Of a DNA stretch of 64,000 nt, positions 22,456 to 32,927 are shown piece by piece (the first letter of the stretch is position 1; every line of letters begins with the position of its first letter). The position numbers and the translations under genes are program-made. Where the stretch lies: the NCBI GenBank assembly GCA_018398575.1, contig JAGTXZ010000008.1:868001-932000 (forward strand), given 5' to 3'. Source of the stretch: Ampelomyces quisqualis (taxonomy: Eukaryota > Ascomycota > Dothideomycetes > Pleosporales > Phaeosphaeriaceae). The notes under the pieces are model-generated. The model was not told where the DNA came from. It worked only from the letters and a program-made list of their open reading frames with translations, and did no database searches.

Positions 22456-23465
22456 TACGGAGGCGCCGTACACGTTGAGTACATGCATGGATACCACACA
22501 CAACCATGGCCATGGCAGTATGTATTTCCATACCCAGCGCAACAGCAACGCGATGGAACCGGCCCACGACGCAGCGGAGTGAAGAGAGCGAACCAAGCAT
22601 TTTTCCTTGTCTAGCAAAGGCGCGTCAAGGACATCAATAGCATACTGAGCCTAGTTTATTCACGCACGCTTCCCCGCATTCTTCAAACCCCCTCTCCTTT
22701 GGTTCTCCTACCATGCACAACTCACACGTTGTCCTCCATCCACACTGCGCCTCTCGCGTGCTCGTAGCATGACCAACCTTGACCACAAAGGCGCAATATA
22801 TGGTGCCAGATGGGACGGGGGCGTGTGGGGAGAGTAAATGCATTCGAACCATGCACCAAAAAAAAAGGTTTTCGTCGCAAACAGGTTTGGAATTTCGGTA
22901 GTGTTCTAGCTTGAAATTTGAAGTGGAAAGAAAGTATGTTCGTGATGCGTGCGGCACCTTTATGGGAAGGGGGGGGGGGGGGGAGGAAGGAAGGAAGGGG
23001 ATTGATTCTTCCTGTCGAGGGTTGATAAGAGGATACAAGGAAAGAAAACGCCTAGTGACAGCGGGTGCGAGATTAAATAGCTAGGTAGGAAAGATCATGA
23101 TAAGAACCACCCCACCCCTGACCCCCCTGGTATATCGATGAGTACTGGATGCATGTACACCTGCAAGGACACACTATCCTCGTTTCGAAATGCAGCCGCC
23201 TAAGCGTGGTGAGCGTGGTGATGAAGAATGCCCTGATGACCCGCCCTGGTATAAATGACACGCCTTCAAACAGTGCGTGGCCGTCGGGCGTCGGTGCCAA
23301 AATGCACTACGCCATGCGACCCCTGATCCGACGGCCGGTATCTTGGCGAGGGGTGTACAAGTGTATCGAGAGGCCGCAGCCTTGGAAGACATGACTGTGT
23401 TTGCATACATCTGTCCATCCAGTGGACGTGACAGTTGGTGACGCCCAAAGAACAGCTGCGCGCGG
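22456..23465. other. Intergenic region with a 15-bp poly-G tract
   Basis: 1.0 kb between the 3' ends of the kinase gene and a short minus-strand gene. It carries an A10 run near 22858 and a G15 run at 22969-22983 followed by GGAA repeats. I see no gene; both 3' UTRs should lie here. Confidence 0.55.
22969..22983. repeat. Poly-G homopolymer (15 bp)
   Basis: Fifteen consecutive G on the plus strand, followed by AGGAAGGAAGGAAGGGG. A G-quadruplex-capable tract in a 3' intergenic position; also a site where assembly length may be wrong. Confidence 0.95.
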
Positions 23466-23768
23466 TTATGCGGCAACTTTCTTCTCGTCGAAAGGCTTGG
23501 GTCGGAAGACGGCGTCCTGGCCCGACATGCGTCGTGAGAGGGCGCGGTCCAGCTTTGCGCCGAGGGCCAGCTTGCTCATGTCGTCCGTCTTCTCGTTGCT
23601 GAGGGCGAATCGCTGCTGGACGAGGCGCTTGTCTTCGAGGCGGTTGAAGCCGGCGTTCCACGTCTTGATGTCGTGCGACTTTAGGTCGCCGGCGGTGGAT
23701 GAGGCTGCCGACAGGTGCGAGGGCGCGATCGAGGGTGTGAGGGTGGGTGTTGCGCTGTAGGTGGACAT
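23466..23768 (-). CDS. Short conserved protein of unknown function (100 aa)
   Basis: Single open frame of 100 residues starting MSTYSATPTLTP and ending RPKPFDEKKVAA. The first 30 residues are Ser/Thr/Pro rich; the middle (LKSHDIKTWNAGFNRLEDKR, LVQQRFALSNEK) is amphipathic and charged. No membrane segment or known domain. The ATG at 23768 has A at -3. The frame is open further upstream for about 55 codons without an ATG and of low-complexity composition (Ala/Pro/Gln), which I take as leader or intron. Function unknown; I believe it is a real gene because composition and codon use are unlike the noise around it. Confidence 0.5.
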   Translation of the reverse strand: MSTYSATPTLTPSIAPSHLSAASSTAGDLKSHDIKTWNAGFNRLEDKRLVQQRFALSNEKTDDMSKLALGAKLDRALSRRMSGQDAVFRPKPFDEKKVAA

Positions 23769-24960
23769 TCTTGTGGAGGCGCGGTTGCCGCTGGACTGTG
23801 GTTTCTTTGCGTTAGGTGGTGTTGGAGCTTGTGCTTGTGCAGCGGGCGTGTCTGAGGCGCGGCGGTGAAGAAGGGTCGCGTGGGCGAACAACGCAGGAGA
23901 GATGGTGCGGAGGGAATCAGAGACCAACAGCACACAAGCTTAAGTGGTGGAGGGCAGGTGCCAACTGGGGCAGCCACATGTCATGCCTGAAACGGGTGGC
24001 GGATGCGGAGGAGAGACTTACGTGGGCTAGGATGGGCCGCGAGGACTCTAGAGAGGTGGGCATGCTGAAGGGGCGGCAGACTGGCTCTAGGCTGCTCTGG
24101 GTGTTGACAAGCGCAGAACAAGCTGAGGCGGCCGCGAACAGACGGAGGGGGGCGTGGTGGATGGTCTTGACTCAAGACGCAGCTTCGCGTGTTTCAAAGG
24201 CCCCAGAGCGGGCAACGGGGCAACGTGCAGACTTTAAACAACACCACGCCGCCGCAGGACTCTGAAACCGCACAATGCAAGGATGGCTGCATTGCCATAA
24301 AGCATGCAACACGCACGTGGGAACGGGGGGCGTGAAGACCTGTCTCCACACGCACCAGGCCGGCCTTGCAATCAAACACTTTCTGCCAACACGAACAAAG
24401 CGACCCTTGCACCCGCTGCTGCGCACTAGACGCTTTCTTCAAGCGCTCTGCTGCGCGCCCGCAGCTAGTTCGGCGCCAGCCACGCCTCTTGCTCGCAAGC
24501 GGGACATGTTTGCGCACGCTGCTTTTTGTCTTGCGGAAGAAACAATGTGCGCACGGCCGCATGTCCACGGAATGTGTAGGTGCTGCCTTCATTCCATAGC
24601 CAGACAGCTTGCTTGCCTGTCTTGAAGCTTCCATGCCAAGGCCCAAACAGCCCTCGTATCCCTGTCTGCTTCTTTGTGGGCCTTGGCAATAAGCCCCCCC
24701 GGACAAGTTTATGCATTGACCCAGAACGGCAAGCGCCCACGTTGCGGGCCACGTCACACGTGGCAGCAAACCATGTCCGCATAACATACAGACGCTCGAG
24801 CCAGGGATCTCGCCGTGCATTGCATCCTGTTCGAGTAGGGATGGCCGATTGTCTTTCTACTGGGTGTCGGTAAAGACGACGAAAGCATACCTCACCGCTA
24901 TCAATGCCACCTTATCTTCTCTCGCATCGACAGTACAGTATCATCCTTCCAAACCGCTCT
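23769..24960. other. Intergenic region, no gene supported
   Basis: 1.19 kb between two minus-strand genes. A 208-codon open frame on the minus strand (24194-24820) is rich in Cys, Trp, Gly and Arg with no domain pattern and is probably chance. The region should include the promoter of the short gene and the 3' UTR of the oxidoreductase. Confidence 0.45.
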
Positions 24961-26887
24961 CTACTCCGTCCGATTGCCCGCATTGGCAGGAAACACATAC
25001 TTTGGCGGATCCGCGTCTTGGATGTCGTTCTCCTGCCTCCACTGCAACCTATCAATCTCACTCACGCCAGGACCCCTATACACACTTCCATACAGCCCAC
25101 TCGCCCAATCCTTGCCCTCTCCTTCCTTTGCCGCCTGCCGCCTGTACCACTTGCCGTACGCAAGCAGATAGTACAACCGAAAGCTCAACAGCGCGAACTT
25201 GTCGCGCTCCAGATCCTCGGGGTATCTGGCGCCCAAGTCCACCGCCGCAGCAATGCCAGACATGACGGCGACTTCGTGCGCATTGATAAGTGTCCACGCA
25301 GCAGCGAAGCGCGTGTGCTTTTTTCCCTGCAGGAACATCATCCACGGGACTACAAAGGCGTAATGCGTCCATGAATGACATAGCTGATGCCACCAATCCT
25401 TTCTGATAATCTTGCTCTCGTCAATCTCGTCCATGCTCCACAGATGTCCATCGCGGTCTTTGTTCAGGTAAATCGTCTGGAAAATATGCTTGTCGAACTC
25501 GACTTCAGGGGGGAATTGGGATTGGTAGTTGGTGCAGTCGAAGCACATTTCGAGCTTGGACCGGTCTTGCGGATACGTTTTGATGTAGTACATTGGCTTG
25601 AAATTCTTCTCGGCGTATGTGTTGCGCGAAGATTGGTCGACGTCGGAGAGCTTCGCAACGGATTTGGAGGGGTCGTAAAAGTTCTCGTAGTGGTTTTTCA
25701 TGTACTTTGTGTCCCAGTGTGTTACGGTGATGTCGTCGGAGAATTTTGCGGAGCCGAGGACTTTGCGCTCGCGGTAGGAGGAGGAGGATTCGAGGATGCG
25801 TTGGGCGGTGTCGGCACTATACAGTTATTAGTTGTTGGTGACAGGAATTGAATGGATATTGCTTACAGCACACAGAGGACGAGCTCATCGTAGTGTTCCT
25901 CCATCTCTTCGGCGCCGGCATCAGCACCTCGATCGCGATTTGATGGGACCCACGCGCTATTCGGATTGTGATTGTCTGGAACTGGGGTACGTTTGATCAA
26001 GCGAACAGTGACACCCGTTTTATCTCTCTTGACAACGCGCGTTACTTCCGTCGAAAGCCTTACATTGACGCCCCGAGACTTGAGATCCTCTTTCCATCGG
26101 CCGTAAAACTCGCTGAACTTGGGAAACACCACCATCGGCGGCAAATTGCTAGCAATACTCTGTTTATCCGCCGGATACCACATGCCATATGTAGGACTGG
26201 TGCAAAGCCTTTCGAGAATGATACTAGGTACATTGGGCGTTTCATTTCCGGTTCCGAGGAAGAGCGCGATCATGGGCATGGCGACAGTATTCGTGAATTC
26301 TTCCGAGAACCAGAACATCTTGAAGAGAATCTTGATGGGTATCAATGCAAAGAAGAGTTCGAACCATCGTACAATCTTGAGCATGCGGTTAAATCTTCTA
26401 ATTTCCTTTTGGTGCCGGGCGAGAAGTTCTGTGGGGTAAACGTTTGTCCAGAATTGGTCGTTTTTGCCGAAAGATACCTCCGAATGTCAATCATCATCTT
26501 CTCTATTTTGAAGTGTATACAAGACTTACGTGCAGATTGACAGGGTCCGCATGATGACCCTGTCTCGCGAACATGGTCATAGTGTGATGAAAGATGTAGC
26601 TCCCACCCTGCACACCCTGATTCAACCACGAAGCCCCATGGCGCTCCTTATCCACGGGTATCGAAAATGCCTGACCACCACAATAGTCCACAGCATCGAT
26701 TATTGTTACGTCAAACTTTTCAGGATGTTGCGATAAATGGTGCGCACACGACATTCCTACGCGCCAAAAGTCAGCATGTAGTTTCCCACCCAGACGCCGG
26801 ACAAAGCCACGACATACCAGCCGCACCGGCACCAACAACCAGAACCTTCTTCCTCCCCTCCTTGCTCTTTCCGTTCGTAGCCTCCAT
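24961..26887 (-). CDS. FAD/NAD(P)-binding oxidoreductase (flavin amine oxidase-like)
   Basis: Join complement(26818..26887, 26530..26756, 25867..26477, 24961..25816), 587 aa. The dinucleotide-binding motif KKVLVVGAGAAGMS lies at residues 13-26, split by the first intron, followed by DVTIIDAVDYCGGQAFS, the acidic end of the second beta strand and the typical GG after it. This is the FAD domain of the amine-oxidase/NAD(P)-binding Rossmann superfamily. A hydrophobic stretch (WFELFFALIPIKILFKMFW) at about 140-160 could be a membrane contact. The last third (HQLCHSWTHYAFVVPWMMF, TLINAHEVAVMSGIAAAVDLG) matches the C-terminal part of fungal members, which closes the FAD site. Introns of 61, 52 and 50 nt. 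Substrate unknown. The next gene upstream on the same strand is a Zn2Cys6 regulator, a common but not conclusive pairing. Confidence 0.82.
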
Positions 26888-27427
26888 ATTTGTGGTAGGT
26901 AGAATCGGCTCTGTGTCGCGGGAAGTGCGCATCGAAAACCTGGGTCAAACCTCAACGCGTTACATACATCGCGTGTGCATGCGAGCATCGAAATTTATTT
27001 GTTTGCAACGTGAATATGACATGGTAGGTGAATGACTGCGTCATGAAAGTACCAAGATGGTTAATGCATGACATGCTTCCAGTCGAGTGCGAGATCTGAT
27101 CACGCATGTGGATCCGCGATCGGGATCGCGCCCGCCGCGTCTTCGCTAATCGGGCAAAGACGTCATCGATATCTGGCAGTGCACCAGCAGCTTCAGTACC
27201 GCTAGATTGGCCAGTGTGTTAATTGTTTTACGCTTGTATCAATTATTTTTTGGATGCTTCACAATCGTGGCAATGTGGTTGCTAAAGTCATTGTAGCTGA
27301 ATGTTGATGCATACTCCGGAAAACGCCAAGTTGTGGCGGTGTGTGTAGCGAATTTGATGCGTGGTCTCTTTCTTCAAATTTATTGGTTTTACCTATGGTC
27401 TCTAGAATACGACACGCCTGATCGAAC
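26888..27427. other. Intergenic region between oxidoreductase and transcription factor
   Basis: 540 bp, moderately AT-rich, presumably promoter of the oxidoreductase and 3' UTR of the Zn2Cys6 gene. Around 27110-27130 the motif GGATCCGCGATCGGGATCGCG contains overlapping GATC/CGATCG palindromes. No gene seen. Confidence 0.45.
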
Positions 27428-29956
27428 CTAGATGTTGTGAATTCCCCGCAGCGTCCTATCAGTCCAATCATCCGCCTGAGTGACCATCGGCTGCATGTAT
27501 GCAGGGTAGGTAGTGTCTGTTGACTGCGTCACTCCTTCTGCAGTGACTCGATTGAGATCGAAAAAGTCCAAGCCCAGATTTGTCGTAGCGCTAGCAAACC
27601 AATCCTCCTCGAAATCCGGGGATTCCACAAGATTGGACGCGACGCTGCCGTGTGTCGATGCCGAACCAGACTCGGGTGAAGTTTCATGTGTTTGGCTTGG
27701 TGCACCTTCAGATCCGGCGGCCGGCGGTTCATTGTATACGCTCGTGAAAATTGCGAATTGCATTGCGATGCGACTGAGAGTACTGTATGTGGGTCCAAGC
27801 CTCTTCATTCCACGTACGTGGTTTAGTATGGCACACACTATATCCTTCCTCTCTACGTCTTTCGGTGAGTCTTGTTGCGCTCTGGGACGGGCGAGAAAGT
27901 CGGCGCAAATGATGAGTACGGAGTGAAAGACGAAGAAGAGATCAAGCCATGAGTATCCGATCAGCCCAAGATCAAGACCAGCCATGATGCACCGAAGGCT
28001 TTGATGTGCTGAGTACACACAGTCTTCGCTCAGGGCGAATGTGGTGACCCAATTTTCCGAAATTGGTGGCAACCTGTTCTCCAGGTAACAAAGGTCTCTC
28101 TCCACTTTTTGAACGAGAAAGTCGCGCGTGATGGTGCACCGCGTATAGTAGAAGTACAAATGCAATAGCAGTATTTTCGGCCTATGACTTGGTGATCGCG
28201 GTGTCGTAGAGTCAAGTAGAAGGTCATGAGGTATCGTGGAGTGGTAGGCGTCACAGTCCTTCAAGAGTGTAACAGCTACATCAAGCGTAGGTGATCGCTC
28301 TTCAGCGGTTCTTGTGTCGAAATACGCGCGCTGTCGAATTTTGTAGGACATCTGGGCAATTTGAAAGGTCAGGTCCATAAATTCGGTCGACATATTTTGT
28401 TGCTCCAACATGGTTGTGTCCGGTAGTCTCATGGTCATCTCGTTATCGTCGATTACTGTTGGACGTCCGAGGACACTGCAAAGCATTTTCTCGAGAACGT
28501 ATATTGACCACCAAACCTGTCGCCGCGTGTTTCGTTCTATCGGATCAAATCCTCTGTTGGAGCCGTCTCTATGCATGCCCATTGTGATGGCCTGGGAAAG
28601 TCTCGTCAGCATATGCTAATTCTCGTCACGATATCCACTCACCATGCGAGCTCCGAGACCAACAAGCAGCCATGAGGTACTCTTCTGGCCTAGTGTATGA
28701 TGGTGTAGATGGAGCATCATCAAAGCTTGGACATTCATAAGTGATGTTGATGTGAGAAGTTTGCGGAAATAGATTTTCGCAAACTCCAGGTATTTCCGTT
28801 TCAGCGCGTTTGCTCGTTCGGGGTCGTGCTCTTGCAATTGCTCGCAACCAAAGGCGAAGACCATGGCCAAGCAAATAAGCCAACCCACATCTCTGCACTC
28901 TTTCAGTAACTCGGACTGTCGCGAGTACGTTGCTCCCAGCTGATACTGGAAAATGCTTCGATGAAAGAGGGGAAGATACATGTGAACGTTGTCAAAATAA
29001 GCCGACACAAGAGCGTCCGCTAATGATCTTGATGGTAGCAAGTCTGCAATGGATCTCTCGTTGGGGTTACCATCAGGGCGTTCCCAATGACTTCGAGTTG
29101 CTCCTACTGATTCCGACTTCGGCCTTGGCTGTTGTCCTGTACTAAGTGATTGCGACTCCATTGGGTCAGAAATCGTATATTCTTCGTCCGAGAGATTGGT
29201 ACTAGTAGGTCGACGCAAGGTTGGTTCGCTGATACTCGGACCATGATACCTCGAGTCAGAGCGAGGTCCCGTTGACACATGCATGTTCTGGATAGATTTA
29301 CAGCGTGCTGACAAACCGCAAATAGTGTTCGCAAGTCGGAAACTGCTAGAAGGGCCAAAGTAGTGAGGAACGCCATGTCTTGTTGGGATCAGCTCTGAAG
29401 CTTGCTGGGATATTGGCTGCACTTCCGAGAAGGGATTGTGTTGGCTTGTCTTCGAAGTAGTACCTAGAGAGCTTGTACTAGTGGATCGAAGGGAGTGTTG
29501 TCCTGTCTGGGGAGAGGGCCGTGACTGCTGCTGTGCCAATGCCGTTGATTGTCCAGGTCCTGGAGCATGTGCTAGCGGTACAGGTAATGGGCGCTGATCC
29601 TTATTGGGGAAGATGTCAGCGGGCGTGTAATCATCACTTGCCGGCATCGATATATCTCGTGCCGCAGCAAGAGCGAATACCACATTGGTATCCTTTGTGT
29701 TCTCGTATGGAAAAAGGCCTTTGACTAGTGCCTCAAGAGCCCGGTATCGTAGGCTCAGAGTCTCTACGCTTCCATAAACCCTCTGTTTCCGCGGAAGCTT
29801 TGACTCGCATTGCACTCCACTCAACTGGCAATCCGCGCATGGCTCGTCCGCATTGTCACGAATGCATCGTGCTCTCCTGAGTTTACAACGGTCGCAGCTG
29901 ACAAGAGCTCGTTTGCGTGGAGCTGAGGCATCTGTTTTGTCTCGACGCGACGGCAT
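27428..29956 (-). CDS. Zn(II)2Cys6 fungal transcription factor
   Basis: Join complement(28643..29956, 27428..28591), 825 aa. Nuclear regulator. The binuclear zinc cluster has cysteines at 21, 24, 31, 40, 43 and 50 (CX2CX6CX8CX2CX6C) inside CDRCKLRRARC, followed by the basic linker LPRKQRVYGS and a short coiled coil (VETLSLRYRALEALVKGL). A Ser/Pro/Gln-rich middle leads to the fungal-specific transcription factor domain (about 350-650: LVSAYFDNVHMYLPLFH, LGARMAITMGMHRDGS, RNTRRQVWWSIYVLEKML, cited in parts). The RRQVWW core is the family hallmark. The ATG at 29956 was chosen because the open frame above it begins only with TTG. The intron (51 nt, gtgagt...cccag) interrupts the MHR within ARM|AITMG. 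Target genes are unknown. Confidence 0.9.
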
Positions 29957-30578
29957 TTCGTGGAAGAAGGTGGATCTGAATATGAGATGAGGTATGTTCC
30001 CGCGAATCTGTGGGAGACCCTGAAGCTCCGCCTCTTCAGAGTGGCGAATCGATGGTGAACACGCAGCGGGATGTCCATCTGCAGGCGGCTGTGTGGCGGA
30101 TGTCAAAGGACCACATCGTGATTCGTCACCAATGCACCGGAGTCAACTCCGCAACATGGTAAGGGATGACATGCTCATAATGTTGAATACGTATACTCCG
30201 TATAGGAGGCTTCGAGTGGATGAAGCTGCCGAGGCACAAGGCTCCTTATGTGGCCACAGCGGCACCGCAGCTTTGTATGTACATATGGCAAAGTCGCACG
30301 GGCAGTCCTATGGACTTTTTGAAAAAACCGGTGGGCCCGAGTAGGTGCACAGGTCGCAGGAGTTGTTAAGGGGAACCCGAATGAAATGATGTCGCGCACC
30401 CCAATCAGCCCAACCAAATCAACCCAGGACGCCAAAAGTACAGCACAACAGTGATTAATATATGGGAGCAAGTAAAGTATTTTGATCACGCTAAATGGAT
30501 TGCGCCTAATAAAGTATCATCACGGATCTTAAATTACGATAACTCGAGCGAGACGCAGGCTCTGCTATTGGCTACAAC
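29957..30578. other. Upstream region of the transcription factor, edge of the AT-rich island
   Basis: 622 bp. From about 30150 the base composition turns AT-rich. It contains one TACTCCGTA motif (30194-30202) and the left copy of the 44 bp direct repeat (30304-30346). No gene seen. Confidence 0.5.
30304..30346 (+). repeat. Left copy of a ~44 bp direct repeat
   Basis: Core GGACTTTTTgAAAAAACCGG followed by GGGCCCGAGTAGGT. The same arrangement recurs at 32883-32927 with a few transitions and a 2 nt length difference. The two copies bracket the AT-rich element and the SurE-like gene. Confidence 0.8.
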
Positions 30579-30617
30579 GGGGGACGACTAAACCGATAAT
30601 ACGCCAAGATGTAATAT
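30579..30617 (+). repeat. Left terminal inverted repeat
   Basis: Begins GGGGGACGACTAAACC and continues into AAGATGTAATAT; matches the complement of 31366-31404. Confidence 0.85.
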
Positions 30618-31365
30618 ATAGTATTATTCAAAGCTACTAGCTCAGAAATCTATTGTATTTTGTTAGTATAACCTACGGAGTACGTATGTCCTAAATTGCC
30701 ATACGTTAGTAAATTAAGCCTATCCTATACTTCTACACTCCTTTTAACTTTACAATCAAGCCTAAATATTATTATTGTATGTAATCGCTTTCTTGTTGTT
30801 AATGTAACGGGCTGCCGCCTAGAAATCTCTTAGTTTTAGGAAACCTTAGCCTTCTGGCCTTAGAGAGCACTAAAAGCCTCTAGGCCGGAACACAAATAAG
30901 TAGCTATCCTAATAACTAATTAGAAGATAATAGCAGCTGCGCAAGCTATTTAGATAAGACGCAACAGCGTCCTAAGATCTGTAATTAAAGCAGAGTTTAC
31001 TCCGTAAGTAGACAATTAACAACAACTACCTAGACCTAGAAGAATAGCAAATGAAGAAGCAGCTGCTTTTTAATAGCCTAGAGAAAGCGATAGTAATAGT
31101 AGCAAGGATAATATAATTATAATCTAAAATAAGAAAGATAAATTTATCTTTAGGAATAGTTATCTACAACCCTGTATTTCTGTATATAAGCTAGCTGCTA
31201 AACAACTAGCTGCAAATCTCAGGTATAACAGGCGTGATCATGGGCGTGTTGTGTGTTGTAATCTATAGTTAAAGACGCGTCGGCGTCGCCGCAATTTAGG
31301 TAGGAACGCTAACAATATATAACTGGGCGGTAACAATAAGCCCTACTACTCCGTAGTGACATTTA

Positions 31366-31404
31366 ATATTACATCTTAGCGTGTTAACGGTTTAGTCGTC
31401 CCCC
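31366..31404 (-). repeat. Right terminal inverted repeat
   Basis: Complement begins GGGGGACGACTAAACCG and contains AAGATGTAATAT, pairing with the left end at 30579-30617; mismatches are one A/T, one T/C and one C/T. Confidence 0.85.
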
Positions 31405-31578
31405 TATCACAACGTTCGTTTCTTAAACCCTTGTTCTGTTAATTTAAATAGTCTCTACGGAGTACTTTTTACTAACTTCGTACCACTTCTATCTGCCTTC
31501 TTCAAGGTGGTAGAGTTGTATAGTTCAGTCTCCTACACGTTTTACTCGCCTTCGCAACTTTGCAGTTAAATTTGCAGG
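31405..31578. promoter_or_regulatory. Short region between transposon end and SurE-like gene
   Basis: 174 bp between the element's right end and the ATG at 31579; it carries a TACGGAGTA at 31456-31464. It should serve as the promoter of the SurE-like gene, so the element sits directly upstream of that gene. Confidence 0.4.
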
Positions 31579-32809
31579 ATGTTATTCTTCTACCTATTGC
31601 TTACTACAGCACTTCCACTTACGCAAGCTATTCGCCTTTTCCTAACAACTGATGATGGCTGGGACAACTGGAACATCAGATCGCTCTTCAATCTCTTGGA
31701 CACCACTACTGCCCACAAGCTTATTCTCTGTGCACCAGAAATTAGTAAGTAGTTTACTCTATATATTGCTTCAAAATGTGCTTATTACTGTCAGCGTATC
31801 CCGGGCATCCACTGAATCTTGTTCCTGAAAATAACATGGAAGTGCCGGACGAGCGGTTACTGTCTGACGATGACTCCCTATATTCTGATGATGACTTTCC
31901 ATGGTCTGGCACTCCCCGTCCAATTCTTGACGATAACGATTCATCACCTAAGAAGAGGTGGGACCGTTCAGCGAATGAAGAGCAGCAAAAACAACACGCT
32001 GAATATTGGCGTTGGGGATATAACCGTTCAGATCCTCGTCTTAACTACGCTCCTGGCCTCCTAGTATGATACCCTTGTACAAAAAGGGAACACAAAACAA
32101 AATTTATTAACTGACTTTTTTCCTCTAGCTAGGTACAATTGATCTTGGTGTTGAGTACCTAGCCCCTGTGCTTTATCAAGAGAGGGATTCAGACCCGCCT
32201 CTGACTTCGCCAAATCTGCCGAAAAGAAAATCCCCAGACCTTTTTTTGGTTGGACCAGAAGTTGGCAGTTCTCTAAGAAAAGAGCACTATGATCCCACTC
32301 TTGCTGCTGTCCATGGGAACGTAAAGAAAGGCCGTCCCACCATCTTTTTTGCGGGTGCCACTGGCGTCCGTGTCAGTTCAGATCGTCCAGAGCCGGAGTG
32401 GAGCAAAATTTACGCCCACCTTGCTGCAAAAATCACCCAGACAATTATTAAGAGCGGGGAGCCCTACTTCCCTAAAAATACCTACCTCCGTGTTAACTTT
32501 CCTCACATTCATTTCATCACTAAAAGGTGCACCGACGCGGAGCAGTTCAAATTTATTCTTACGAGCCAATCACCAAACGACAAAAAACTATTCAGCCCCC
32601 AATGGTGTGGCAAACGGGGTTTCCCATTTGATGCGGACGTTCTCAACAGGGTTGATGATTGTTATGTTACCATGAGCTTAGCAATTCCGGATGAATACTG
32701 GGCCACCCGCTCAATACTTCCCCGGAGGAGCACAAGCCTTAGCCGGGATGCCCGACGGGCGATCATCACAAAGCTTGAGCCGATACTGCATTGCCTTCCC
32801 AACACTTAG
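31579..32809 (+). CDS. Secreted SurE-like 5'/3'-nucleotidase (acid phosphatase) relative with altered active site
   Basis: Join 31579..31744, 31795..32063 and 32129..32809, 371 aa. SurE enzymes dephosphorylate nucleotides using a metal held by two Asp, a Ser and an Asn. A signal peptide (MLFFYLLLTTALPLTQA) is followed by LFLTTDDGWDNWNIRSL, the SurE N-terminal signature with metal ligands D25 and D26. Later matches to fungal SurE proteins are GYNRSDPRLNY, PDLFLVGPEVGSSL, AAVHG, FFAGATGVR, YLRVNFPH and a CYVTMSL ending. Three functional motifs are changed: the loop after CAPE lacks the usual QSG/Ser, GPNxG is GPEVG (E189), and the SGTVGAA loop reads DPTLAAV. An acidic, Trp-bearing insertion (about residues 70-125, LLSDDDSLYSDDDFPW) is not part of normal SurE. 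Introns 50 and 65 nt, both well formed. It lies in an AT-rich island beside a transposon. Either a diverged secreted paralogue or a non-catalytic protein. Confidence 0.72.
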
Positions 32810-32840
32810 GCCTCTTGCTGCGGAGAAAAACAGATAGGCA

Positions 32841-32924
32841 TACTCAGGCCCACCGGCGACTCCGTCGTTGGCGCAAGCAACAAGCCCTACGGACTTTTTT
32901 AAAAAGAACCGGCGGGCCCGAGTA
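32841..32924. repeat. Imperfect inverted repeat (16 bp arms, 52 bp loop)
   Basis: Left arm TACTCAGGCCCACCGG, right arm CCGGCGGGCCCGAGTA; the arms pair at 14 of 16 positions, both differences being G-to-A in the left arm, which fits RIP. The right arm overlaps the direct repeat. Confidence 0.8.
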
Positions 32925-32927
32925 GGT
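32883..32927 (+). repeat. Right copy of the ~44 bp direct repeat
   Basis: Core GGACTTTTTTAAAAAGAACC followed by GGCGGGCCCGAGTAGGTA; matches 30304-30346 in the same orientation at roughly nine positions in ten. Confidence 0.8.

Larger units (their letters stand above)
30579..31404. mobile_element. Degenerate DNA transposon (826 bp) with terminal inverted repeats
   Basis: Both ends start GGGGGACGACTAAACCG on opposite strands; the 39 bp termini (30579-30617 and complement of 31366-31404) agree at about 36 of 39 positions, two differences being C/T. The interior is AT-rich, has no long open frame and is dense in TA and TAG, as after RIP. The size and lack of coding capacity suggest a non-autonomous element (MITE-like) or a decayed one. 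No clean target duplication can be read: both flanks contain ACAAC (left immediately before, right five bases after the terminus), which is weak. The superfamily is not assigned. Confidence 0.75.

Noticed and set aside
24194..24820. 208-codon minus-strand open frame in an intergenic region
   Set aside because: Cys/Trp/Arg/Gly-rich noise-like sequence without domain pattern; overlapping frames on the other strand look equally unconvincing.
29957..30106. 50-codon extension of the Zn2Cys6 protein
   Set aside because: Starts with TTG and has no in-frame ATG before 29956.
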